DNA of 64,000 nucleotides from Clostridiales bacterium Firm_11 (GTDB lineage: Bacteria; Bacillota; Clostridia; Christensenellales; Aristaeellaceae), in contig LVAQ01000006.1 in assembly GCA_001604105.1 (NCBI GenBank), positions 186,001 to 250,000 of the forward strand, written 5' to 3'. Shown here piece after piece: positions 54,629-63,228 of the stretch (position 1 is the first letter of the stretch; each line of letters begins with the position of its first letter). A program made the position numbers and the translations under genes. Under the pieces are notes generated by a model. It was given only the letters and a program-made list of their open reading frames with translations. It was not told the DNA's origin and searched no databases.

Positions 54629-56314
54629 ATGAATCTATGCATTGGCGGCGCTGCTGGAGATGGCATCGAAACCATGGCCGGTCTATTTGAAAAGATATTG
54701 CAGCGTACGGGGTTCCATTTGTTTTCAACACGCGATTTTATGTCCCGAATCCGTGGAGGGCATAACTTCGCACAGATCCGCTTTGAAACGGAGCCTATCT
54801 CGGCGCACATCAAGGCGCTGGACATCCTAATAGCTTATGATAGCCGCTCCTATGATGAGCATCAGCAGCGCTTGAAGCCTGATGGTCTGCTGTTATGCGA
54901 TCCGCAATTGGGCATCGAGGATCCGCGTACACTGGCGATTCCACTGAAAACCCTGGCCAAGGAATCCGGCAACGCTCGGACAATTGGCGTGGTATGCATC
55001 GGCGCATTGATGAAGCTTCTCGGTCTGCCCCTGACAACCGCTGAAACCATACTGCGGGAAACCCTATCCCCCAGTATATTGGATATGAACCTGGTTGCTG
55101 TACATAAAGGGTATGAGAGCACCGTACAAAAGCAACCCTTCGCGCCCGCACATCACACAGAAAGCATGCTGGTAACCGGCGCGGAGGCCATGGCCATGGG
55201 CGCGTTGGCGGGTGGCCTGCAATTCTACAGCGCCTACCCCATGTCCCCCGCGACAACCTTGCTTACCTTCTTTTCCGCCCATGCGCAGGCTTTTCATCTT
55301 GTCGTTGAGCAGGCGGAGGACGAAATCGCGGCTATTAATATGGCGCTGGGCGCATCCTATGCAGGCGCGCAGGCGATGGTAGGTACAAGCGGAGGCGGGT
55401 TCTCACTAATGGTTGAAGGGCTTGGCTTCGCAGGCATTGCGGAACTGCCGGTTGTCATTGCCGATATTCAGCGCCCGGGGCCTGCAACAGGCCTGCCGAC
55501 ACGTACCGAGCAGAGTGATTTGCTCTTCATGTGCTTCGCCTCACAAGGGGAGTTCCCGCGGATGGTGCTTACCGCACGCAATCACGTGGACGCATTCTAT
55601 CAAACAGCGCGAGCTCTGCTCCTTGCCAAAAAGTATCAGATCCCTGTGCTGCTGCTCAGTGATCAATACCTAGCTGATTCCGCAGCGACAATCCCGTCGC
55701 TTGATCCGCAAAAAGCGGCGCAGAGCGTGCAGCCCTTACCCGAGCAGCCTGATATCGGGGCGGTTTATCAGCGTTACACACTAACCCCCAGCGGCATATC
55801 GCCCATGCGGATACCAGGTAAAACCGAAGCGATTGTTCGCATAGATAGTGACGAGCATACGCAGGAAGGCACGATCACTGAAGATGCAACGGTGCGTAAG
55901 CAAATGGTCGACAAGCGCAATCGCAAACTTGCGGGGCTGGAAGCCGAATTGATCGAGCCCGCTTACACAGGAGCCGACGAACCAGAAGTCTTGCTTGTGG
56001 GCTTTGGTTCGACCTCCGCCGCAATCGCGGAAATTGTCGCCCTGCTGAATCAGCGAGGCGTTTCAATCGGCGCATTGGCCTTTGGCGACTTGTACCCGTT
56101 GCCCCGTAAACAGTTATCGCACTATTGGCCCCTTGCAAAGGCAGTCTATAGTGTGGAACAGAATGCAACAGCGCAACTGTCCAAACTGATACGCATGGAG
56201 ACTGGTTTACACTGCACGGATAGCCTATTAAAGTATGACGGGCGCCAACTGTCTGTTGATGATATCCTCGATGGACTGAAGGCTTTTGGGATTGGCAAGG
56301 AGGTGTCGTTATGA
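54629..56314 (+). CDS. korA: 2-oxoacid:ferredoxin oxidoreductase, fused gamma-alpha subunit (KorA type)
   Basis: A 561-residue subunit of the enzyme that oxidatively decarboxylates 2-oxoglutarate or a related 2-oxoacid to an acyl-CoA, reducing ferredoxin. The gamma domain (about 1-175, GGAAGDGIETMAGLFEKIL and RGGHNFAQIRF) is fused to the alpha domain (about 185-555) with YSAYPMSPATTLL, VEQAEDEIAAINMALGASYAG and GTSGGGFSLMVEGLGFAGI, which help bind thiamine diphosphate and CoA. The substrate is not fixed by sequence. GGAGG precedes the ATG. The stop overlaps the korB start (ATGA). Confidence 0.92.
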   Translation: MNLCIGGAAGDGIETMAGLFEKILQRTGFHLFSTRDFMSRIRGGHNFAQIRFETEPISAHIKALDILIAYDSRSYDEHQQRLKPDGLLLCDPQLGIEDPRTLAIPLKTLAKESGNARTIGVVCIGALMKLLGLPLTTAETILRETLSPSILDMNLVAVHKGYESTVQKQPFAPAHHTESMLVTGAEAMAMGALAGGLQFYSAYPMSPATTLLTFFSAHAQAFHLVVEQAEDEIAAINMALGASYAGAQAMVGTSGGGFSLMVEGLGFAGIAELPVVIADIQRPGPATGLPTRTEQSDLLFMCFASQGEFPRMVLTARNHVDAFYQTARALLLAKKYQIPVLLLSDQYLADSAATIPSLDPQKAAQSVQPLPEQPDIGAVYQRYTLTPSGISPMRIPGKTEAIVRIDSDEHTQEGTITEDATVRKQMVDKRNRKLAGLEAELIEPAYTGADEPEVLLVGFGSTSAAIAEIVALLNQRGVSIGALAFGDLYPLPRKQLSHYWPLAKAVYSVEQNATAQLSKLIRMETGLHCTDSLLKYDGRQLSVDDILDGLKAFGIGKEVSL

Positions 56315-57159
56315 CGGACGCGGCTTTTTACAGCACCGAAACTGCGTGGTGCCCGGGCTGTGGCAACTTCGATATTATTCAAACGCTTACCAAGGTGCTT
56401 ACGGATATGCACTTTGCGCCAAATCAGGTTTTGCTGGTTGGGGGTATTGGGCAGGCTGCAAAACTAAACCAATACGTTAATGCCAATGGGTTTTCCGGCC
56501 TGCACGGGCGCTCATTGCCAGCCGCGGTAGCCGCCAAAATGGTTAATCAGGCGCTGACGGTAATCGTGAACACTGGCGATGGCGATTCCTACGGCGAAGG
56601 CGGAAACCATTTCCTGCATAACATCCGTCGCAATGTGGACATTACCCACTTTGTGCATGACAATCAAATCTATGGGCTCACCAAAGGGCAAACATCGCCA
56701 ACATCCGATTCCTGTGGCGATTCTCCGCATGGGGCATGCAACCTCAGCAGGCCTTTCAATCCCTTGCTGGTTGCGCTTGCCGCAGGCGCCACCTTTGTGG
56801 CAAGGACGTTCAGCGGCCATAAGGAGCACATGGCCAGTGTGATGCGCGCGGCAATCATGCATCAGGGGTATGCGCTGGTGGATATTCTCCAGCCTTGTAT
56901 CAGTTTCAATAAAGTCAATACCTTTGCCTATTACAAGCAGCACACGTATGAGCTGGAAGCAGGGTATGATACGGGAAACCTGGAAGCTGCTCTTTTGCGC
57001 TCCATGGAGTACGGGCCAAAAATCCCGTTGGGAATTCTCTATCAAGTGACGAGGCCGACCTATCACCAGCAGCGCCCCGCCATATTTGATGAGACCCCCA
57101 TAATTGACAAGCGCGTTTCCACTGAACCGTTAGAAACGTTAATGGCGCGCTTTCGGTAG
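56311..57159 (+). CDS. korB: 2-oxoacid:ferredoxin oxidoreductase, beta subunit (KorB type)
   Basis: A 282-residue thiamine-diphosphate and [4Fe-4S] subunit. WCPGCGNFDI gives two cluster cysteines and LQPCISFN a third; the cofactor loop is GDGDSYGEGGNH followed by DNQIYGLTKGQTSPT. Coupled to korA by a 4-nt overlap. No ferredoxin-like delta subunit gene is present, so the two-subunit (gamma-alpha, beta) form with a separate ferredoxin is likely. Length is typical. Confidence 0.93.
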   Translation: MTDAAFYSTETAWCPGCGNFDIIQTLTKVLTDMHFAPNQVLLVGGIGQAAKLNQYVNANGFSGLHGRSLPAAVAAKMVNQALTVIVNTGDGDSYGEGGNHFLHNIRRNVDITHFVHDNQIYGLTKGQTSPTSDSCGDSPHGACNLSRPFNPLLVALAAGATFVARTFSGHKEHMASVMRAAIMHQGYALVDILQPCISFNKVNTFAYYKQHTYELEAGYDTGNLEAALLRSMEYGPKIPLGILYQVTRPTYHQQRPAIFDETPIIDKRVSTEPLETLMARFR

Positions 57160-57464
57160 GGAAGCGATATCCCTGCCATCGATCGCCTATGCGGAGCGCC
57201 GCGGTTTGCAGCACGCGACCATTCTGTTGACATTGCGGTAGGGGGTCATGAATCCCAAAATGCAGGCAATACCCAGTAAGTCTGCAAAAAGCAAATACAC
57301 GCTCCTAACGGCGCCGTACCATGCGGCGCCGCTAATGCAGCGTTATTCCTATCTTACGGGCGCTATGCATACGCTACGGTGCCTGTATCGGGATTCATCA
57401 TTATGCCATTGGCAGCATCGCTTATCACCGTTTATCCTTGATATGATTATCATTTAAGTATCAA
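57160..57464. other. Intergenic stretch after korB, one GC-rich hairpin
   Basis: No convincing gene. It holds a hairpin at 57309-57331 (arms CGGCGCCG, 7-nt loop) that may end korAB transcription although no T-tract follows, and a small open frame without a ribosome site. The rest is unremarkable. Confidence 0.45.
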
Positions 57465-57493
57465 TTGATTTGTCAGGTTTATATTGATATAAT
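57465..57493 (+). promoter_or_regulatory. SigA-type promoter of the GGDEF/HD-GYP sensor gene
   Basis: TTGATT (57465-57470), 17-nt spacer, TATAAT (57488-57493). The leader is about 110 nt; I see no cyclic di-GMP riboswitch consensus in it. Confidence 0.65.
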
Positions 57494-57612
57494 AAGCTTG
57501 GTCATAATTGCACGCGACATTGAAATGTAAGAACTTGACGCCGCCGTACGTGATACGCCAGACGAAACCACATGGACGCCTTACCGCCAGGCTTAGGGAA
57601 GGAAGTGTGTCA

Positions 57613-60600
57613 ATGGATCCTTCCGTTATGATTTCATTAATCAATAACGCGGCCATTTTGTTGGTGCTGTCTGTTGTTTTTGAGATTGCGTATCACGTGC
57701 CGATCAAATACCGCCGTTTCCAACCCATCATCAGCGGTTTCATGATCGCGACCATTTGCATCGTTGTCATGAATGTTCCCTTTACCTTTCAACCCGGCAT
57801 TATTTACGATACACGATCGATTCTGATTAGTGTGACAGCGCTGATCTTTGGATTTGTCCCTACGGCAATCACCGTGGCGGCAGCCGCGGTTTTTCGGATA
57901 AGTCTTGGCGGTGCTGGAACCCTACAGGGTCTTGCGGTCATCTTTACAAGCGCATTGATCGGGCTGATATGGCGCCGCTGGGTATATCCAAGATCTATTA
58001 AACGCAAGCGGCTTAGCGTTTACTTGATGAGCCTTACCGTGCATGCTTTGATGCTTCTATATACACTGTTGATTCCCTACCCGCAGAACTTAATCGTGTT
58101 ACGCGTTATTGCCATTCCGGTGGTTCTGATCTATCCCGTCGCATCCGTAATCCTGAGTCTATTGCTCTTGCGCCAGCAAGAGTTTAAAGCCATACAGGCG
58201 CAGCTGCTGCAATCCGAGGCTCGTTTCAAGAGCCTGTTTGAGAAAGCGCCGCTCGGGTATCAATCTCTCGATAGTAACGGGTACTTTCTGGAGGTCAACC
58301 AACAGTGGCTTGATACGCTTGGCTATACCCGGGACGAGGTAATCGGCAAATGGTTTGGTGACTTTCTTGCGCCCTCCTGCCGCGACACCTTCCGGCAACG
58401 GTTCCCCCTTTTCAAGAATCAAGGTAAAATCCACAGTGAATTCGAAATGATACACAAGCGAGGTCATTTCGTTTTCATAGCCTTTGAGGGAAGGGTCAGC
58501 TATGGTATCGGCGGAGAGTTCGTTCAAACCCACTGTATTTTGCAGGATATCACCAAGCAAAGGATCAGCGAAGCGGAACTGCGCGCAAGTGAAGAAAAAT
58601 ACCGCAGGCTGTTTGAAACCATGACGCAGGGTGTTATCTATCAATCCACAGATGGCGCCGTTCTATCAGCAAATCCCGCTGCCGAACGCATCCTTGGCCA
58701 GACGTATGAAGAAATTCTTTCGAGAACATACCTTGATTCAGGCTGGAAAGCTATCAAAGAAAACGGCATGCCGCTAACCGAAGCGGAGCATCCCATCACG
58801 ATTGCGCTACAAACCGGCAAACCTTTCGGCCCTTTTGTGTTTGGTGTATTTCAGCCGCAGCTTAATGATCATGTCTGGCTTTCGATCAATACCATTCCGC
58901 TCTTTCGGCAAGGAGAGAACAAGCCCCATCAAGTATACTCCATTTTTCAGGACATCACGGCCGAGCGAAAAGCGAATCAAAACTACGAGCAGCTTTTTAA
59001 CGAGATGGTGGATGGCTTCGCGCTTCATGAAATCCTGTGTGACCCAAAGGGTGTACCCATCGATTATCGCTTTCTGAAAGTCAACCCGGCATTTGAACGG
59101 ATGACGGGGCTGAAAGCCGAAGATATTCTTGGCAAAACTGTGCTGGAAATTCTGCCGGAAACAGAGCCATACTGGATTGAAACCTACGGCAAGGTAGCGC
59201 AAACGGGCGAACCGATCCGCTTTGAGAATTATGCCGGAGCCATGAATCAGTTCTACGAAGTGAGCGCTTATCGACCTTCCTACAATCAATTTGCCTGCAC
59301 TTTCTCCGATGTCACCAAGCGTGTAAACGCAGAAGAAGAGACAAGGCGAATCCTAAGCCGCTTGCGCAGTCTGCTCAACAACAGCCCCAGCCCCATTGTC
59401 ATCATCGATCAGCAGGCAAGAATCATCGAAATATCCACCGTTGCGCGAAAGATACTCGGTTTGCCGGAGAGCGATCTTTCGGATGACAATCCTACAGAAA
59501 TCGCTCCGCCCCTGATATCGGAGAAGGTCGCGCATGTCATGACGCATATGCCTGATGAGAACGCACTTCTTGAAGGCGTGGACGTCTTTACCTATCAAGG
59601 TGACAGGCATTATTTTGAAAGCCTTCTCTTCGCAATGCATACGCCCGGGCAACAAGAAAAGCTGTATGGATATCTGGCCATAGACGTGACCGCGCGCATC
59701 GCGGCCGAAGACGCCTTGAAACAAAGCGAATTGAAATACAGCAGCTATATTGAAAACGCGCCGTATGCCGTCTTTGTCGTCGATGACAACGGGCATTACT
59801 TGGAAGCAAACCATGCCTCAACGCTGATGACCGGCTACACGAGGGATCAGTTGCTCCACATGTCCATCGCGGACATCACCGCGCCAGAAGCCATGGAGGC
59901 CGCTCTCCGTCATTTTCAATCGCTCAAGAGCAGCGGCGCCATGAGCGGTGAGCTGCAATTTGTGCACAGGGATGGCTCCACGCGATGGTGGGTCGTTGAC
60001 GCGGTCAAACTATCCGATACCCAATACCTTGGCTTCTCCAGCGATATCACGGAAAGAAAGGCGGCAGAAGCTGAACTTCTCTATATCAGCTACCATGATT
60101 TTTTAACAGGACTATACAACCGCAGGTATTATGAAGCGGAGCTCAAGCGGGTAGATTGTCCCGAAAAGCTGCCGTTGTCCATCATGGTTGGCGATATCAA
60201 CGGCGTCAAGCTTATCAATGATGCTTTCGGCCACGCGGAGGGAGATCGCCTGATTATGGATTGCGCGGCAATCATCAAAAGCTGTTGCCGTGAGCGTGAT
60301 ACCGTCGCCAGAATTGGCGGAGATGAGTTTGCAATTCTGATGCCCAACACCGATGGCGCAAGCGCAATGGCTGTGATGAATCAAATTAAGGCTCGTTTAA
60401 AGGCGTTTGACGAAGACGTCGATAAGGGCAGATTTACGCATAGTGTTTCCATGGGGTACGGCACCAAGAAAACAGACGACGAGGATATTCATCAAATCCT
60501 GAAAATTGCCGAGGAGTATATGTATCAGCATAAACTCCTGGAGCACGCCAGCTCGCATAGCTCTATCATCGCTTCCATCAAAGCGACGATGGTGGAAAAA

Positions 60601-61134
60601 AGCCACGAAACAGAAGAACACGCAGAGCGACTGGTCGATCTTTCCCGCATGATCGCAAAGGCGATGAATCTGCCGCAAATTGATCAGGATCGTTTGGAAC
60701 TGCTTGCAACGCTGCACGATATCGGGAAGGTTGGCATCAGCGACCGCATTCTCACCAAGCAGGCTTCGCTTGATGAGACAGAATGGGTCGAAATGAAAAG
60801 GCATCCGGAGATCGGCTATCGGATTGCTATTTCCTCGCCTGAACTGATTCCGGTTGCAGAAAGCATTCTGTGCCACCATGAGCGCTGGGATGGCAGCGGG
60901 TATCCGCAAGGGCTAAGCGGCGAAACCATCCCGCTGATTTCACGCATCCTTGCTGTTGTGGATGCCTATGATGCCATGACGCAGGACAGGCCTTATCGCA
61001 AAGCCATCACCCATGAAGAAGCAATGGCAGAAATCGTGAAACACGCGGGCACACAGTTTGATCCGAACATTGTAAACATTTTTCAAACCATCATGGCAGG
61101 CGCACAAGCAAACCCAGTACGTTCGCCGCAGTAG
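57613..61134 (+). CDS. Membrane sensor with five PAS domains, GGDEF and HD-GYP domains
   Basis: A 1173-residue cyclic-di-GMP enzyme. The N-terminal five- to six-helix 5TMR-LYT-like sensor (about 1-185) is followed by five PAS units (starting near RFKSLFEKAPLG, KYRRLFETMTQG, NYEQLFNEMVDG, RLRSLLNNSPSP and KYSSYIENAPYA). A GGDEF cyclase domain has an intact ARIGGDEFAIL site and no obvious RxxD inhibitory site. The C-terminal HD-GYP phosphodiesterase has HDIGKVGISDRIL and HHERWDGSGYPQGL. Both catalytic motifs look intact, so it could make and break cyclic di-GMP. The start is the ATG at 57613 with GGAAGGAAG upstream; the longer open frame begins near the predicted transcript start. Confidence 0.92.
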   Translation: MDPSVMISLINNAAILLVLSVVFEIAYHVPIKYRRFQPIISGFMIATICIVVMNVPFTFQPGIIYDTRSILISVTALIFGFVPTAITVAAAAVFRISLGGAGTLQGLAVIFTSALIGLIWRRWVYPRSIKRKRLSVYLMSLTVHALMLLYTLLIPYPQNLIVLRVIAIPVVLIYPVASVILSLLLLRQQEFKAIQAQLLQSEARFKSLFEKAPLGYQSLDSNGYFLEVNQQWLDTLGYTRDEVIGKWFGDFLAPSCRDTFRQRFPLFKNQGKIHSEFEMIHKRGHFVFIAFEGRVSYGIGGEFVQTHCILQDITKQRISEAELRASEEKYRRLFETMTQGVIYQSTDGAVLSANPAAERILGQTYEEILSRTYLDSGWKAIKENGMPLTEAEHPITIALQTGKPFGPFVFGVFQPQLNDHVWLSINTIPLFRQGENKPHQVYSIFQDITAERKANQNYEQLFNEMVDGFALHEILCDPKGVPIDYRFLKVNPAFERMTGLKAEDILGKTVLEILPETEPYWIETYGKVAQTGEPIRFENYAGAMNQFYEVSAYRPSYNQFACTFSDVTKRVNAEEETRRILSRLRSLLNNSPSPIVIIDQQARIIEISTVARKILGLPESDLSDDNPTEIAPPLISEKVAHVMTHMPDENALLEGVDVFTYQGDRHYFESLLFAMHTPGQQEKLYGYLAIDVTARIAAEDALKQSELKYSSYIENAPYAVFVVDDNGHYLEANHASTLMTGYTRDQLLHMSIADITAPEAMEAALRHFQSLKSSGAMSGELQFVHRDGSTRWWVVDAVKLSDTQYLGFSSDITERKAAEAELLYISYHDFLTGLYNRRYYEAELKRVDCPEKLPLSIMVGDINGVKLINDAFGHAEGDRLIMDCAAIIKSCCRERDTVARIGGDEFAILMPNTDGASAMAVMNQIKARLKAFDEDVDKGRFTHSVSMGYGTKKTDDEDIHQILKIAEEYMYQHKLLEHASSHSSIIASIKATMVEKSHETEEHAERLVDLSRMIAKAMNLPQIDQDRLELLATLHDIGKVGISDRILTKQASLDETEWVEMKRHPEIGYRIAISSPELIPVAESILCHHERWDGSGYPQGLSGETIPLISRILAVVDAYDAMTQDRPYRKAITHEEAMAEIVKHAGTQFDPNIVNIFQTIMAGAQANPVRSPQ

Positions 61135-61251
61135 AAAAAGCGACTTGCATCCTTTCTGGAAATTTAAAGATCATTTTTACAATGAAAACCCAATACTTAC
61201 CTCATTCGCATTTGAAATGTGTGTAAACCTTGCCTTACTGTCCCTTCGCAC

Positions 61252-61280
61252 TTGAAACTTTCCCTGCAATGCGCTAGAAT
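61252..61280 (+). promoter_or_regulatory. SigA-type promoter of the terminal three-gene operon
   Basis: TTGAAA (61252-61257), 17-nt spacer, TAGAAT (61275-61280), 57 nt upstream of the MFS start. Confidence 0.65.
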
Positions 61281-61336
61281 GGTGTGCGATGCCATGCGCG
61301 TGAACTGCTGTTAAGCGTGAAAGCCGGAGGTTTTTG

Positions 61337-62824
61337 ATGAATGGTCGCAAGCTAGGCGCACGGTTTCATCTTCGGTTGTTTGACGATTCGGGTATGTCCG
61401 CGCAACAGCGCAGCAATCTGTACTGGGTTATCTGGTCGGTCACGATTGGCATGCTCGGCACCATCGTAACCACAGGGCCAGTTTGGAGCGCCTTCCAGCG
61501 TCAGGTGCTTCAGGCGAATGATTTTCAATTGGGATTGCTGGCTGCCATCCCGGTTGCGGCTAGTGTGCTTCAGATTTTCATGAGCTATATCATGGAAAAG
61601 TGGCGAAACCGCCGCTTCATGTTCCTGTTTTTCGGCCTTGTTGGGCGTTCCTTCTGGATACTGATTGCATTGGTTCCGTACATTTTCCCTTCCTTTTCAG
61701 CAGATTTGCGCATATGGCTGGTAACAGTTTTCGTCGTGATGGTGTTCACGGGCAACAGCAGTGTCGGGCTGGGTTGGGGAAGCCTGATGGGTGATATCGT
61801 ACCCATCCGCATCCGGGGTTCATACTTCAGCGTGCGGCAGATGATCAGTCTGGCCTCCGGCGTTGTTATCGGCATTCTGGTATCAATGATGATCGACAGG
61901 CTCGGCATGCCGGGGTATTCCATCGCGCTTGTGCTGGCAGGCATTACCCATATTGCAGATATCGCATGCTTCTTCTTTGTTAAATGGCCGCCCATGACTG
62001 CTTCGGTTGGCGTTAAAACCTCGCTCGTTGGTATGCTCAAGGAAGTGTTTACAAACAGTCGTTTTGTGAAGGTGATCGTTTTCTACTCCATATGGCTCTT
62101 CAGCGTTAACATCGTTGGTCCGTTTTGGAATGTGTACATGCTTGAAGATCTTAAAATGAGCTTTATGGAGATGTCGCTGTACACACAAATTGTCTCCAAC
62201 GTAACCACGGTGCTGATTATTTCCCGCTGGGGAAGGCTTATCGATCGCTACGGCAACAAACCTGTTCTGCAAATGTCCTCGCTGCTCATTACACTTTCAC
62301 CGCTGCCTTGGTTCTTTGCTACGCCTGCTACCACGTTCTTTATACTTTTCAGCAATGTGATTAATGGCTGTTCCTGGCCTGTGAGTGATGTTTGCCAGCA
62401 GAACCTATACCTAAGCCATTCGCCACAGGTACACCGTTCCATGTATATTGCGGTATTTCTGGCATGTATCAACCTATTTGGGGTTGCGCTGGGCAACGCG
62501 ACCGGCGGCTGGCTGATGCAGAATCCTCTGGCCTCTTTGGCTTCTCATAACGTTGTTTTGCTGGGCATGACCATGACCAACACGCGCTACCTGTTTCTAC
62601 TGAGTATTCTGCTGCGCGTGATTGTGATGCTCGTGTTCCTGCCCAGAATCACGGAGGAAGGTGCATGGACGCTGCGTGATGCCCTTTCGGATATGCTGCA
62701 ACGCACCCGTAGCAGTTTTATGAATGGGATTACACAGGTACGCATCAGTATACTGCGCAAACGTGCCAGGCGCTATGAAGACCGGGAGCGGAATGCGGAA
62801 CAAAAACATGACGGGGAGGAATAA
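61337..62824 (+). CDS. Major facilitator superfamily protein
   Basis: A 495-residue membrane protein with about 12 hydrophobic helices and an N-terminal cytoplasmic segment of about 35 residues. MFS-like features are the IPIRIRGSYFSVRQ loop after helix 4-5 and SRWGRLIDRYGNKPV after helix 8. The C-terminal 60 residues are hydrophilic and basic, longer than usual. The substrate is unknown. The ATG at 61337 follows CGGAGG; a TTG just before it is rejected. The next gene begins 2 nt after the stop, so the three genes 61337-64000 form one operon. Confidence 0.85.
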   Translation: MNGRKLGARFHLRLFDDSGMSAQQRSNLYWVIWSVTIGMLGTIVTTGPVWSAFQRQVLQANDFQLGLLAAIPVAASVLQIFMSYIMEKWRNRRFMFLFFGLVGRSFWILIALVPYIFPSFSADLRIWLVTVFVVMVFTGNSSVGLGWGSLMGDIVPIRIRGSYFSVRQMISLASGVVIGILVSMMIDRLGMPGYSIALVLAGITHIADIACFFFVKWPPMTASVGVKTSLVGMLKEVFTNSRFVKVIVFYSIWLFSVNIVGPFWNVYMLEDLKMSFMEMSLYTQIVSNVTTVLIISRWGRLIDRYGNKPVLQMSSLLITLSPLPWFFATPATTFFILFSNVINGCSWPVSDVCQQNLYLSHSPQVHRSMYIAVFLACINLFGVALGNATGGWLMQNPLASLASHNVVLLGMTMTNTRYLFLLSILLRVIVMLVFLPRITEEGAWTLRDALSDMLQRTRSSFMNGITQVRISILRKRARRYEDRERNAEQKHDGEE

Positions 62825-62826
62825 TC

Positions 62827-63147
62827 ATGTTTGAGGAATGGATGGCGCAGACCAACCAATATGTGCAAAAGCACATTGACAGGCGCATTTTTCAAGCCAT
62901 TGCAGCGTCGCTAAACGCGGATATCGAAGAGCTTTGCAACCTATACGTCTCCGTTTTGCTGGATCGTGGCGTGATCAATCAAAGCGGAGACGATACGGGT
63001 GTTGAGATCGATGAAGATGATTTGCTGGAAGAAATCCTCGCTCGTTTTCTTGCCAAGCGCGATGTGAACGACGAACTGGCGCTGCTGTATGCCGCATTGA
63101 TTGACGCTTACCTTGCGTTGGTACAGGAGGCAAGTGAGGATGCCTGA
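62827..63147 (+). CDS. Small acidic protein of unknown function
   Basis: A 106-residue, strongly acidic, mostly helical protein without signal peptide, cysteines or recognised motif. Segments AAIAASLNAD-like helix (FQAIAASLNADIEELCNL), an acidic centre (EIDEDDLLEEILARFL) and a second helix (ELALLYAALIDAYLAL). GGGGAGG lies before the ATG, which is only 2 nt after the MFS stop, so translation is coupled. It may be an adaptor for one of the flanking membrane proteins; this is a guess from position. Confidence 0.72.
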   Translation: MFEEWMAQTNQYVQKHIDRRIFQAIAASLNADIEELCNLYVSVLLDRGVINQSGDDTGVEIDEDDLLEEILARFLAKRDVNDELALLYAALIDAYLALVQEASEDA

Positions 63148-63228
63148 TATGCGCGGCATCGCAAGGCGTTCCTGCAAGAATGGGGCTACGCACCCAAATC
63201 GGATCAATCATGAAAGGGGGGTCATTCA

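Noticed and set aside
57248..57457. A 69-codon open frame downstream of korB
   Set aside because: No ribosome site, biased composition, and it runs through the GC-rich hairpin; no support as a gene.
57494..57612. Cyclic di-GMP (GEMM) riboswitch in the leader of the GGDEF/HD-GYP gene
   Set aside because: The leader has about the right length but I could not match the conserved core; a covariance-model search would decide.
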